Below, piece after piece: positions 28,101 to 37,698 of a stretch of DNA of 64,000 bases. This DNA is from Acinetobacter larvae (GTDB lineage Bacteria > Pseudomonadota > Gammaproteobacteria > Pseudomonadales > Moraxellaceae). The translations under genes and the position numbers were made by a program. Position 1 is the first letter of the stretch, and each line of letters opens with the position of its first letter. The notes beneath the pieces are model-generated. The model saw only the letters and a list, made by a program, of their open reading frames with translations. It was not told the DNA's origin and did no database searches. The DNA lies in NCBI RefSeq assembly GCF_001704115.1, contig NZ_CP016895.1, forward strand, positions 1,984,001 through 2,048,000. Reading direction: 5' to 3'.

Positions 28101-30110
28101 TTATTCCCCTCGCGCAAAAAGTTTATCGAGTTGTGACAATGGAAATGCTCGCCAAGTTGGTCTGCCATGATTACACTGGCTCGCAAATTCAGTCTGTTCC
28201 ATTTGTCGTAGTAACGCATTCATTTCAGATAGACTTAGCATACGATGCGCTCGAATCGCACCATGGCAGGCCATGCCAGCTAAAATTTGGTCTCGTTTCT
28301 GCTGCAATAACAAGGCTTGATCATTCGGATCCAAGTCATTTAATAACTCGGCCAGCAACGCTGCATAATCAGCCTTTAATAAAATCGCAGGAACCCCTCG
28401 TACAATGACTTGCTCATCACCATACTGATCGATATCTAAGCCTAAACGCTGTAATTGTGGTTGTAGCTCCTCAATCCGTGTAGCCTGCATACGGGTAATA
28501 CTAATCACCTTGGGAATCAAAAGTTGTTGTGAAACCCAAAATTCTGGCTTATCCCAAGCTGCTTTCATTTGTTGCAATACAATACGCTCATGTGCAGCAT
28601 GCATATCGACAATGATTAAGCCTTCGCTATTTTGTGCTAAGACATAGATTCCATGCAGCTGAGCGATCGCCACCCCAAGCGGGTACTCATCCACAGCAGA
28701 CTTGATCGTGGTATCCAACACCGCCGTTGCCTCGACCTGATCCGTTTCTGTTACCGGAACAGCCGCAACATCACGTAACGGCGCCAAGTAGTTCTCAATC
28801 GCCTGTTGGCTCACTGTAGCAGTACTGGGTCCTTGTGAGCGACTTTGCGCAGGGCGGGAAGTATAATCGACTCCCTGCGGCGTTGCTTGACTAAAATCAG
28901 TTAAAACGTTTAAGTTCTGCGCATTCGTAGCTGTATCGGGCATAGATTGCGATGAGCTAGGCGTTTCTATGCTATCTGCCGTGGTATCACGATGTAAACT
29001 AAATTGTTCCTGATAGCGTGGTTGTGCGATCTGAGCCGGTTGATCTGTTTGTTTCATTGCAGCCGCTAAATCAGTGCTGGCGGTTTGAAACTGCGCCAAG
29101 GTGTCTTTGGCAAAATGACGGACAAACTCATGCACTTCACGTTGGTTAATAAAGCGAATCTCATGTTTGGTCGGATGCACATTGACATCAATATTTTCAG
29201 GATCAATTTCTAAGAATAATAAATACGCTGCATATTGATGACCATGTAAAATTCCGTCATATGCCATACGTAAGGCATGTGCAATGGTCTTATCTTTGAC
29301 GATGCGCCCATTGACATAGACATATTGTAAATCGGCTTGTGAACGTGCATCGGAGGGATGTCCTAACCAACCAGAGATACGCATACTGATACTGTCCGCG
29401 TCGATCCAGTAAGCGTTTTCGGTAAATTTTTTGCCTAACAACTGCTCAACACGTTGAAAACGTAAAGTCCCGCTATCCGCAATGGGTAAATTTAAACGTA
29501 TATTTTGGTTATGCTCCAAAATAAAATGAATATCAAAATGCGTCAGCGCCATACGACGTACAATTTCTTCGATATGCCCAAACTCTGTGGCTGGTTTTTT
29601 GAGGAATTTACGCCGTGCAGGTACATTAAAAAATAAGTCTTGTACCCGAATATGTGTACCTTTCGGCATAGCTTGTGCTTGAATTTCTTGATGATCATAA
29701 GCCGTACCATTGACTTCGAGCTGATAACCAATACCAGAGTCATCTTGACTACTACAGATGGTCAAACGAGAAACTGCTGCAATTGATGCCAGTGCTTCAC
29801 CACGAAAGCCTAAACTGACAATGGCATGTAAATCATCGGCTGTTTGAATCTTACTGGTCGCATGTCGTGTCACAGCCAAGGGCAAATCTTCTGCATGAAT
29901 GCCGCGCCCATTGTCAATGATTTCAATCAGTGTGCTACCACCTTGTTCAACACGGATGGTCAATTCGGTTGCACCAGCATCAATGGCATTTTCAAGTAAT
30001 TCTTTGACCACTGAGCTAGGTCGTTCAATCACTTCACCTGCTGCAATCTGGTTTGCCAATGCTGGATTTAAATGATGAATACGCTTATAACGCACTTGAT
30101 CTTCGCTCAT
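28101..30110 (-). CDS. mutL: DNA mismatch repair protein MutL
   Basis: A 669-residue GHKL ATPase. The N-terminal domain shows the ATP-binding motifs ENAIDAGATE, DNGRGI and GFRGEAL; a low-complexity linker (rich in Gln, Ser, Thr) spans roughly residues 350-460; the C-terminal dimerisation domain follows. In it DMHAAHERIVLQQ resembles the endonuclease motif DQHA(x)2E(x)4E but has Gln where the second Glu should be. MutL links mismatch recognition by MutS to strand incision. The stop is followed 3 nt later by miaA. tsaE lies 155 bp upstream. Confidence 0.96.
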   Translation of the reverse strand: MSEDQVRYKRIHHLNPALANQIAAGEVIERPSSVVKELLENAIDAGATELTIRVEQGGSTLIEIIDNGRGIHAEDLPLAVTRHATSKIQTADDLHAIVSLGFRGEALASIAAVSRLTICSSQDDSGIGYQLEVNGTAYDHQEIQAQAMPKGTHIRVQDLFFNVPARRKFLKKPATEFGHIEEIVRRMALTHFDIHFILEHNQNIRLNLPIADSGTLRFQRVEQLLGKKFTENAYWIDADSISMRISGWLGHPSDARSQADLQYVYVNGRIVKDKTIAHALRMAYDGILHGHQYAAYLLFLEIDPENIDVNVHPTKHEIRFINQREVHEFVRHFAKDTLAQFQTASTDLAAAMKQTDQPAQIAQPRYQEQFSLHRDTTADSIETPSSSQSMPDTATNAQNLNVLTDFSQATPQGVDYTSRPAQSRSQGPSTATVSQQAIENYLAPLRDVAAVPVTETDQVEATAVLDTTIKSAVDEYPLGVAIAQLHGIYVLAQNSEGLIIVDMHAAHERIVLQQMKAAWDKPEFWVSQQLLIPKVISITRMQATRIEELQPQLQRLGLDIDQYGDEQVIVRGVPAILLKADYAALLAELLNDLDPNDQALLLQQKRDQILAGMACHGAIRAHRMLSLSEMNALLRQMEQTEFASQCNHGRPTWRAFPLSQLDKLFARGE

Positions 30111-30264
30111 AGTACTCTCATGACTGATGGATAATGTTGTAGTTAAATTCTTACTTCTGCTGGTGCTTATGTGGGTGAATCACATCAGGATATCGATATA
30201 AAAGTATAGATCTCATATCTACCAATCTGGTCTAATATCTTACTTGTCTGTCTACTCGTCTGCT

Positions 30265-30750
30265 TTAGCGTGCAGCTTGCCACTGCTGCAACGCAGTAAA
30301 TAACGCTGCATTATCTGTTTCTAGCCTTAGATATCGTTGTGCACTTTCATCATGATCTGCATGTTTTTCTAACACAATATTGAGTTCAGCTGCAGGAATT
30401 TCATCACCACCGCGACTTGGCCACTCAAAAAGCAACAGTGCATTGTCTGCTTCAACATAATCACGAATCCCCATCAGTTCCAATTCATAGGGATCATTTA
30501 AACGATATAAATCGAAATGAAAGATATTTATTCCGGCCAATTGATAGGGCTCGACCAAGGTATAGGTCGGGCTTTTAACCGCAGCACGGTGACCCAAACT
30601 GTGTAACCAATAACGGGTAAATGTTGTTTTCCCAGCGCCCAAATCACCCACCAAATACACTACACCTTGCTGAATATGGTGCGCAATTATTGCTGCGATC
30701 TGCTGGGTATCTTGTTCTGAAGAAAGATTTGCTTGAAATGAGTACTGCAT
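30265..30750 (-). CDS. tsaE: tRNA t6A ATPase TsaE
   Basis: A 161-residue P-loop protein. GDLGAGKTTFTRYWL is the Walker A motif; KSPTYTLVEPY is the TsaE signature, and FHFDLYRL with LLFEWPSRGG follow. TsaE works with TsaB, TsaC and TsaD to make threonylcarbamoyl-A37 in tRNAs reading ANN codons. The ATG at 30750 has GTGAG just upstream; a TTG seven codons earlier is less likely. It precedes mutL, in the same direction, as in many gammaproteobacteria. The opposite strand upstream carries a divergent pseudouridine synthase. Confidence 0.94.
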   Translation of the reverse strand: MQYSFQANLSSEQDTQQIAAIIAHHIQQGVVYLVGDLGAGKTTFTRYWLHSLGHRAAVKSPTYTLVEPYQLAGINIFHFDLYRLNDPYELELMGIRDYVEADNALLLFEWPSRGGDEIPAAELNIVLEKHADHDESAQRYLRLETDNAALFTALQQWQAAR

Positions 30751-30888
30751 ATTGCTCACAACATGATTCAAAATGAACAGTATGATACCATTAGGTCACT
30801 TGAAAACCTATGTCGTCTTTGCTGTGGACGTGACCAAGTCATAGCTGCTTTTTATTTTCATTCTATCTCTCCATACGATGCGTTGATC

Positions 30889-31800
30889 ATGTATAGCTCC
30901 ACCTCCAATAGCCTTTGGCAGCCACCGATGCGTGATGGTGTTAGTGCCAGTCAAGTCTATTTACCCAACAGTGATGCGACCACTGTTTTTGAATACTTAT
31001 GCCAAGAATTTTCACATATTGCAGCCAGCGAATGGCAACGCCGCTTTGAGCAGCAGTTAATTTTCGATCAGTCCGGTCGAGTCTTAACACAACACAGCGC
31101 CTATCTAGCGCACACGCATATTTTTTATTATCGTTTTTTGGCACATGAAGCGGTGGTACCATTTCAAGAGAAAATTTTATTTGAAAATGAACATTTACTC
31201 GTAGTCGATAAACCTCATTTTCTTACAGTGAGCCCTACAGGACAGTATGTACAACAAAGCTTATTGGTCAGACTGAAAAAAGCCACACAAAACCCAGAAC
31301 TGAGCCCGATCCATCGCTTAGACCGTGAAACGGCGGGGGTAATATTATTTGCCAAACAAGCCCGTAGCCGCGCAGCCTACCAACAACTCTTTGCAGAAGC
31401 CCTGGTTGAAAAACAATACCACGCCATTGCGCCATATCGTGCTGATTTAGCCTTCCCACTACAACTCAACCTCAGAATGGTTAAATCAGAGCCTTTTTAT
31501 ACCATGCGTATGGTTGATGGACCTCAAAACTCTCGTACCCGTATTAACTTAATCGAACGGCAGCAAGACTGGGCAAAATACTTACTCTGTCCAGAGACGG
31601 GCAAACAGCATCAATTGCGCGTTCACCTCAATCACTTGGGCATACCAATACGTAATGATCGCCTTTATCCGCACATTTCACATAAAGCAGCAGATGATTT
31701 TAGCCATCCCTTACAGTTACTTGCCAAGCAGATTCGCTTTCAAGATCCCTTTAGTGGCACAGTACAGCAGTATAACTCACACTTTAACCTGTCATTATAA
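30889..31800 (+). CDS. RluA-family pseudouridine synthase
   Basis: A 303-residue enzyme with the family catalytic motif HRLDRETAGVILFAK (about residue 140), preceded by LLVVDKPHFLTVSPTG, and ending with GKQHQLRVHLNHLG. RluA-type enzymes isomerise uridines in rRNA or tRNA. The N-terminal 100 residues are not S4-like, so this is nearer RluA/TruC than RluD. The exact target is unknown. The ATG at 30889 is chosen, where WQPPMRDGVSAS conservation begins. An earlier ATG at 30763 would overlap the tsaE upstream region and its extra residues look unconserved. Confidence 0.85.
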   Translation: MYSSTSNSLWQPPMRDGVSASQVYLPNSDATTVFEYLCQEFSHIAASEWQRRFEQQLIFDQSGRVLTQHSAYLAHTHIFYYRFLAHEAVVPFQEKILFENEHLLVVDKPHFLTVSPTGQYVQQSLLVRLKKATQNPELSPIHRLDRETAGVILFAKQARSRAAYQQLFAEALVEKQYHAIAPYRADLAFPLQLNLRMVKSEPFYTMRMVDGPQNSRTRINLIERQQDWAKYLLCPETGKQHQLRVHLNHLGIPIRNDRLYPHISHKAADDFSHPLQLLAKQIRFQDPFSGTVQQYNSHFNLSL

Positions 31801-31904
31801 TGTCAATGTAATTACGAAATTAAACTTGCATTTTGACTGGCAATATCACTACAATCTCTTTGTTTAATATATGTATTCAAACTTGACAATGTTTGGTTTT
31901 ATTT

Positions 31905-32258
31905 ATGAGAAAGACAGAAGTCTATCAAGTCCGCCTTGATTCACAAGAAAAAAAACAGGCTTTTGCTGTATTTAAACAGCTAGGGATTACACCTGCACAA
32001 GCAGTTCGTTTATTCTTCAAACAAGTGGTTTTGACCAAGTCCATTCCATTTGCCATTGAAAACCAAAGCATCAATACCGATACCTTACTCAAGCCCAAGA
32101 AAAGCAAACTCGATCAGGACTATGCCGTGCAGCATGATACGGCACTACAGCACAACACAGCGCAATCCAGCCAAGTAGATCCCGATCACAATGAGCATGA
32201 AGATATTTTCGCCGAATTAAATGCCATTTTAGGGGAAAGCCAACAAGATAATCCCTAA
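31905..32258 (+). CDS. RelB/DinJ-family antitoxin, orphan
   Basis: A 117-residue protein. The first 50 residues are a ribbon-helix-helix domain (TEVYQVRLDSQEKKQAFAVFKQLGITPAQAVRLFF) of the RelB/DinJ type, ending with a SIPFAI stretch where toxin binding usually starts. The rest is an unusual polar tail full of Gln, His and Asp, ending in an acidic FAELNAILGE segment. No toxin ORF follows or precedes, so it may be an orphan or a regulator. ATG 31905 replaces an upstream TTG. The last codons lie in the first unit of a 17-bp tandem repeat. Confidence 0.7.
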   Translation: MRKTEVYQVRLDSQEKKQAFAVFKQLGITPAQAVRLFFKQVVLTKSIPFAIENQSINTDTLLKPKKSKLDQDYAVQHDTALQHNTAQSSQVDPDHNEHEDIFAELNAILGESQQDNP

Positions 32259-32294
32259 AACAAGCTAATCCCCAAAACAAGCTAATCCCTAAAA
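32250..32294. repeat. 17-bp tandem repeat at the end of the antitoxin gene
   Basis: AATCCCTAAAACAAGCT occurs at 32250-32266, again with one change at 32267-32283, and in part at 32284-32294. The stop codon of the antitoxin gene lies in the first unit. Confidence 0.8.
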
Positions 32295-32499
32295 AATTAA
32301 CCAGACTCAGCACACAATTGACCGTCATACCGACAGCATGCCCCATCACAAAGGTCTCAAACGCCACACGGTATATGGTATACAAGCAGAGACTGTATTT
32401 CAAAAGCACTGATCGAATACTGCTTTCCCCAAGCACATCACGCCAGCAGAAAACCAATGGCTGGCAATCGGACTGAGTCTTTCATTTAAATGCGCTTAC

Positions 32500-33297
32500 T
32501 TAAATGACGATATACTGCTGCTGATCAGACTCGATCTGCTCCAAATCCTGTTCTGCTGGCAGTTGTTGCGCGGAGCCAGCAAGAGATAAAATTTTCAGTG
32601 TATTTTTTGCCGCAGCAATTTGCGTTGCATCTAAGTAACACCATTCGCCCGCTGCTAAATGTTGTAATTGCAATTGCCCCACTTGTACACGGTGCAAGGT
32701 CATTACACGATTGCCCACAGCCGCCAGCATCCGTTTGACTTGATGATAAACACCTTGATGAATGGTCAATTCAATCTGCTTAGGGCTGAGCAGAGCAATA
32801 TCCGTAGCGGCAAATAGACCTTTTTCTTGATGCAAAGCAACGCCCTGTTGCAATTGCATGATTTGTGCGGCATCGATAGGATCGGCACATACGGCACGAT
32901 AACGTTTAGGGACATGCTTTTTAGGATGCGTTAAGGCTTGTAGAAACTGCCCATCATCGGTCAGGAGTAATAGACCTGAGGTATCTTGATCTAAGCGCCC
33001 GACACATTGCAAACCTCTTTGCAATAAAACTGAATCAAATAAGTCAAATACACTAAAATGATGTGTTGCCTGATGTGAGCATTCGTAGCCAGATGCTTTA
33101 TGCAGGGCAATATAAACTTTCTCACGGTATTGGTACTGTTGTCCAAAAACCTCAAAACACAAATCTTGGCTCTCCAGATTTTGCTTCGGATTGCTCAGCG
33201 TTTCTCCCGCCACAGCGACAGCACCTTGCCGAATCAATTGCTGACAGTGTTTCCGTGAACCAAAACCTTGAGACTGTAAAAGTTTTTCCAATAACAT
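32500..33297 (-). CDS. rsuA: RsuA-like 16S rRNA pseudouridine synthase
   Basis: A 265-residue enzyme with an N-terminal S4 RNA-binding domain (LEKLLQSQGFGSRKHCQQLIRQGAV) and the catalytic Asp in GRLDQDTSGLLLLTDDGQ. The C-terminal QVKRMLAAVGNRVMTLHRVQVG motif is typical of RsuA/RluB-type enzymes. RsuA isomerises one uridine of 16S rRNA; the alternative is another RluB/RluF-type enzyme. A polar C-terminal tail follows. It is the third pseudouridine synthase of the window and forms its own unit. Confidence 0.83.
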   Translation of the reverse strand: MLLEKLLQSQGFGSRKHCQQLIRQGAVAVAGETLSNPKQNLESQDLCFEVFGQQYQYREKVYIALHKASGYECSHQATHHFSVFDLFDSVLLQRGLQCVGRLDQDTSGLLLLTDDGQFLQALTHPKKHVPKRYRAVCADPIDAAQIMQLQQGVALHQEKGLFAATDIALLSPKQIELTIHQGVYHQVKRMLAAVGNRVMTLHRVQVGQLQLQHLAAGEWCYLDATQIAAAKNTLKILSLAGSAQQLPAEQDLEQIESDQQQYIVI

Positions 33298-33593
33298 GAG
33301 CTACACCCTTCATCGCATCGCCACCATTGTATGCAGCAAGGTCGGAGATACAAGCCTTATCTTGCTGTGTCATAGCATTGCAATACTTTTACACTCACTT
33401 GCGCCCGAAATTTCGCCCACAATAGGCGGCTATTGTGGGCGAAAAATGCTAGTATAGTCACGTAATTGCTATGCGTACGCTTGCACTGACCAGCATATTT
33501 CTATGCAATGATCAATTCTACTGACCCATATTGTATTTGGCAGCATATTACGCAGCTGCATGCTTTTGATGTATCAACATTTGGTTTTCTACT

Positions 33594-34052
33594 ATGAGTT
33601 TGTCTGCATTAGACCTCAACTTGATGGTCTTAATCGTCCTATTAGCCTGTGGTATTTTAAGTCACAACAGCGCTGTTAGTATTGCCGCCGCAGTATTGAT
33701 CGTGGTTCGAATCACCCCACTCGATGCTTATTTTCCAGTCATACAGCAATATGGTTTACACCTAGGCATTCTAATCTTAACCATTGGTGTTTTGACTCCG
33801 ATTGCCAGCGGTACTATTCCAGGGCAAGCCATTTTAAAATCTTTTTTAAGTTTCAAATCGCTCATGGCGATTGCAGTCGGTTTACTGGTCGCTTGGCTCG
33901 GTGGACGTGGTGTTAAATTGATGAGTAGCCAACCCGATGTGGTGGCAGGCTTATTAATAGGGACTGTAGCGGGTGTGGCATTATTACGAGGAGTTCCTGT
34001 AGGTCCCTTAATTGCCGCAGGTATTCTATCACTCGCCCTTGGCTTAAAGTAA
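33594..34052 (+). CDS. DUF441 family inner-membrane protein
   Basis: A 152-residue protein of four to five hydrophobic segments. [20 protein letters not shown] near the start, [17 protein letters not shown] in the middle and [22 protein letters not shown] near the end are the DUF441 (YeaL-like) pattern. The function is not known. It lies alone, followed by the convergent metR gene. Confidence 0.88.
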   Translation: MSLSALDLNLMVLIVLLACGILSHNSAVSIAAAVLIVVRITPLDAYFPVIQQYGLHLGILILTIGVLTPIASGTIPGQAILKSFLSFKSLMAIAVGLLVAWLGGRGVKLMSSQPDVVAGLLIGTVAGVALLRGVPVGPLIAAGILSLALGLK

Positions 34053-34127
34053 ATACCGTGCGGTGTATATAAGCTAAGCGAACAGGTTTGACTGGCGAAA
34101 CTTCATGATGCGTCGCCAGTAGCTGAA

Positions 34128-35048
34128 CTAGTGGTTATAATAGCTAGAACGTTGCTGCGAGAACCGTTCTAATTGCTTGAGAAAACCTTCAAAATAATTC
34201 TTATCTTTTTCTGCTTTACGATAGCCCGCATACAGCGTACGCCTCAAACCATTTTTTCCCACACAATCTAGACGTTTAGAAATCACCCAACCTTTGACTT
34301 CATACTCATTGACCACCCAATCTGGTAAGGCGGCGATGCCTCGACCGCTGGCAACCAGTTGAATTAACATTTGGGTTAAGTCTGTGGTACGAATCTGTTT
34401 CGGTTGCACATTGGCAGGGATAAATACATGCGCCATGATATCTAACCGATGCTTATCTACAGGATAGGTAATTAAAGTTTCTTCAGCCAAATCTTTGATC
34501 GTAATCTGCTCTTGTCGTGCAAAACGATGCGTACTGGAAAGCACCAAACGTGATTCATATTCAAAGATTGGGAAATATTCAATGCCTTTTAGCTTGATTG
34601 GATCTGCGGTAATCAGCAAATCAAACTCACCCGTTTGCAATAACTCATGTGGGTTTGCCTCAAAACCAGATGCAAAATCAAGGTCTACATCGGGATAATG
34701 CTGTCGATATTGATTCAGCAATGGCATCAGCCAATCAAAGCAGCTATGACACTCAGATGAAAATACAATACGCCCGGTTTGACCATGCACAATACGGGTA
34801 ATATCGGTCTGGGCAATTTGAATCTGCGGTATAACATCATCGGCAAGCGCCAACAAACGCTGCCCGACATTAGAAAAACTGACTGGACGGCTACGGCGAT
34901 TCACCACCTCTACACCATACCAATGGTCTAGCTCTTTGAGTTGATGTGAAATTGCTGAAGGTGTCAAACACAGATCATTGGCTGCTGCCACCAATGAACC
35001 ATGTTCTCTAAGCGCCAATAATGTTCTTAAATGTCTGATTTCTAACAT
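34128..35048 (-). CDS. metR: LysR-type activator MetR
   Basis: A 306-residue LysR-type regulator. The winged-helix domain opens MLEIRHLRTLLALREHGSLVA and has the recognition helix LCLTPSAISHQLKELD. The effector domain follows from about residue 90. Divergence from metE, with a TGAA-N5-TTCA box between the two, identifies it as MetR, which activates metE and other methionine genes with homocysteine as co-activator. It probably represses its own transcription from the same box. Confidence 0.93.
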   Translation of the reverse strand: MLEIRHLRTLLALREHGSLVAAANDLCLTPSAISHQLKELDHWYGVEVVNRRSRPVSFSNVGQRLLALADDVIPQIQIAQTDITRIVHGQTGRIVFSSECHSCFDWLMPLLNQYRQHYPDVDLDFASGFEANPHELLQTGEFDLLITADPIKLKGIEYFPIFEYESRLVLSSTHRFARQEQITIKDLAEETLITYPVDKHRLDIMAHVFIPANVQPKQIRTTDLTQMLIQLVASGRGIAALPDWVVNEYEVKGWVISKRLDCVGKNGLRRTLYAGYRKAEKDKNYFEGFLKQLERFSQQRSSYYNH

Positions 35049-35062
35049 GACTACGCCACAAG

Positions 35063-35075
35063 TGAATTTCTTTCA
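35063..35075. promoter_or_regulatory. MetR-type operator
   Basis: TGAATTTCTTTCA fits TGAA-N5-TTCA exactly, the recognition sequence of MetR. It lies 15 bp from the metR start and about 115 bp before metE. Confidence 0.7.
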
Positions 35076-35188
35076 TTATACAGTGAAATTTATTAGTTTG
35101 TCTCAGCTTAAAAAATATTTAATGATAAATTCATGCCATCAAAGCGAACAATTCAGATTATAGATTCCGATTATAAAGGTAAAACCCT

Positions 35189-37486
35189 ATGACACTACAA
35201 ACACATATTCTCGGGTATCCCCGTATAGGCGCAAAACGTCAATTAAAATTTGCCGAAGAACAGTATTGGAAAGGTGAAATTTCACAACAGCAACTTTTAC
35301 AACAAGCACAGGCTGTAGAACATAGTAATTGGCAGGCACAGATTGATGCTGGGCTGTCATTGCTCACAGTTGGGGATTTTGTCTATTATGATGCCATTTT
35401 AACCCATGCTGTTCGGCTGGGTATAATACCCGCACGCTTCGCGACAGAGGCGGCGAAACTCAATCAGCTTGATCAACAATTTTATTTGGCACGTGGTCGT
35501 GCAGCAAACTGCCAAGATGTTGCCGCGCTTGAAATGACCAAATGGTTTGATACCAATTACCACTATTTGGTTCCAGAACTCGTACCACAACAACAATTCA
35601 AGGCAGATTTTAGTGAGCTACTCGCCCAAGTTGACCGTGCCAAAGCCTTCAACACCCCGATTAAAGTGGTACTTCCTGGTCTATTGAGCTTCCTATACTT
35701 ATCTCGTATTGTGGCAACAGAGCACAGCAGCCATGTACTCCCCGCCTGTGCTTGTGGCAATGATCATACAAGCGTCAATGCCGACCCAACAACATTACAA
35801 TTTGTTGATGCCTTACTGCCGATTTATGCTGATTTATTTGACCAGCTCAAAGCCCGTGGTGTGGACTATGTACAAATTGATGAGCCAATTTTAGTACTCG
35901 ATCTTGCTGTAGAATGGCAAGCTGCCTTTGAACGGGTCTATAACGTTCTGCAACGCCGTGATGACTTAGGGCTGATCCTCACCAGCTATTTTGAAACGCT
36001 TGGCGCCAATCTCAATCTTGCTGTCAATTTGCCTGTTGCTGGCTTACACATCGATATCAGTCGTGAAAAAGCAGGAGAATTTTTCTGGAAAAAAGTCATA
36101 GACCAATTACCAGCCCATAAAATTTTATCGATTGGTCTTATCAATGGTCGTAGTGTCTGGGCCAGTGATCTACTGGCACTGAATGAAATCCGACGCACTG
36201 CAGAACAAGCCTTAGGCGATCGGCTTTGGCTTGCGACCAGCTGTTCACTACTCCATGTCCCAGTCGATTTAAGCTCAGAACAGGTTCCGGCAGACATTGC
36301 TGGTAAATTGGCTTTTGCCAGACAGAAGCTGGATGAGCTGGTCAGTCTGGCACAAGGGCGTCTGGACAGCAAGACTCAACCCACCACAACACCAGACCAC
36401 AGTTTTGCTTTACTTGCCCAATCACGCGCGGAACCCTTTGCCGTACGCTTCAAAGCACAGCAAGCAAAATTAAACTTACCTTTACTACCGACCACAACCA
36501 TTGGCTCTTTCCCACAAACCAGTAGCATCCGTGCTGCACGTGCCGCATGGAATAAAGGTCAGCTCTCCGATGCCGATTACCGCGCAGCAATGCAAAAAGA
36601 AATCGCCTATGCCATCGCGCAACAACAACAGCTAGGTCTGGATGTCTTGGTACATGGCGAAGCAGAACGTACCGATATGGTTGAATATTTTGCCAGTTTG
36701 CTAGACGGTTTTTGGCTATCTAAATTTGGCTGGGTACAAAGCTATGGTAGTCGTTGTGTACGCCCACCGATCATTGTGGCAGATATCCATCGCCCGCAAG
36801 CGATGACTGTTGAATGGATCTGCTATGCCAACGGACTTACAAATAAAATCGTCAAAGCAATGCTGACGGGTCCAGTAACAATGCTGAACTGGTCTTTCCC
36901 ACCGGCACATCGCAGTCGTCGTGAAGTCTGTTTACAGCTCGCCGAAGCTATCCGCCTAGAAGTAGCTGACTTGCAAGACGCAGGCATTGCGATTATTCAA
37001 ATCGATGAAGCGGCCTTCCGTGAGGGTTTACCTTTACGTAAAGCAGATCAAGCAGAATATTGGGATTGGGCAGTAAAATCCTTTCAACATTGCGCCAGTA
37101 GTGCCAGAGTCGATACCCAGATTCATACCCATATGTGCTATTCAGACTTTAAAGATTGCCTCGCACAGATTAGCGCAATGGATGCTGATGTCATAACCAT
37201 CGAAACCTCTCGCTCTGGTTTGCAATTGCTGGATGTATTCCAGCAACATGCCTATCCCAATGCGGTCGGTCCGGGCGTTTATGATATTCATAGCCCACGC
37301 ACACCGAATGCAGCACATATGCGTCAGGTGATCGACAAGGCTTTGCAAAGCATTCCTGCAGAACGTCTTTGGATCAATCCAGACTGTGGGCTCAAAACAC
37401 GAAACTGGGAAGAAACGCGTGCAGCACTGACCGAGTTAGTTCACATGGCCAAGCAACTACGTGCCGAACTCAGCGCCCAGTCCTAA
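35189..37486 (+). CDS. metE: Cobalamin-independent methionine synthase MetE
   Basis: A 765-residue enzyme that methylates homocysteine from 5-methyltetrahydropteroyl-triglutamate. It has the two-barrel structure. The N-terminal half opens ILGYPRIGAKRQLKFAEE; the C-terminal half holds the zinc site, with LPTTTIGSFPQT, IVGDPVT-like MLTGPVTMLNWSF, and IHTHMCYSDF (His and Cys ligands), and ends NPDCGLKTR with the last Cys ligand. Zinc in this site activates homocysteine. Divergent from metR with a MetR box between. A strong terminator follows. Confidence 0.97.
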   Translation: MTLQTHILGYPRIGAKRQLKFAEEQYWKGEISQQQLLQQAQAVEHSNWQAQIDAGLSLLTVGDFVYYDAILTHAVRLGIIPARFATEAAKLNQLDQQFYLARGRAANCQDVAALEMTKWFDTNYHYLVPELVPQQQFKADFSELLAQVDRAKAFNTPIKVVLPGLLSFLYLSRIVATEHSSHVLPACACGNDHTSVNADPTTLQFVDALLPIYADLFDQLKARGVDYVQIDEPILVLDLAVEWQAAFERVYNVLQRRDDLGLILTSYFETLGANLNLAVNLPVAGLHIDISREKAGEFFWKKVIDQLPAHKILSIGLINGRSVWASDLLALNEIRRTAEQALGDRLWLATSCSLLHVPVDLSSEQVPADIAGKLAFARQKLDELVSLAQGRLDSKTQPTTTPDHSFALLAQSRAEPFAVRFKAQQAKLNLPLLPTTTIGSFPQTSSIRAARAAWNKGQLSDADYRAAMQKEIAYAIAQQQQLGLDVLVHGEAERTDMVEYFASLLDGFWLSKFGWVQSYGSRCVRPPIIVADIHRPQAMTVEWICYANGLTNKIVKAMLTGPVTMLNWSFPPAHRSRREVCLQLAEAIRLEVADLQDAGIAIIQIDEAAFREGLPLRKADQAEYWDWAVKSFQHCASSARVDTQIHTHMCYSDFKDCLAQISAMDADVITIETSRSGLQLLDVFQQHAYPNAVGPGVYDIHSPRTPNAAHMRQVIDKALQSIPAERLWINPDCGLKTRNWEETRAALTELVHMAKQLRAELSAQS

Positions 37487-37510
37487 GCCGCTGAACTTTT
37501 TAACTCCACG

Positions 37511-37533
37511 CCGCTCAATCGAGCGGTTTTTTT
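37511..37533 (+). terminator. metE terminator
   Basis: CCGCTC and GAGCGG form a perfect 6-bp GC-rich stem with a 4-base loop, followed by seven T residues, 25 bp past the metE stop. Confidence 0.9.
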
Positions 37534-37698
37534 GATGCGCTGACAGCAAGCCTGAGCGACCGTATTCCTTGCCAGCAGTCCACAAACTGCATAACATAGC
37601 CGCTTCTACCTAGGCTGAAAAGATTTCACATTACAGTCATCCGCTTAGGTCGAATAAGTTTTATAATAGCCAGCAATGCTTTGAGATTGAATAAAGAC

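Noticed and set aside
32089..32457. Minus-strand ORF of about 122 codons after the antitoxin
   Set aside because: It overlaps the real antitoxin gene on the other strand and its product lacks family features. It cannot be the missing toxin as judged from its composition.
31801..32499. Toxin partner of the RelB-like protein
   Set aside because: Both sides were read in all frames. No RelE-, YafQ- or similar-type frame was found.
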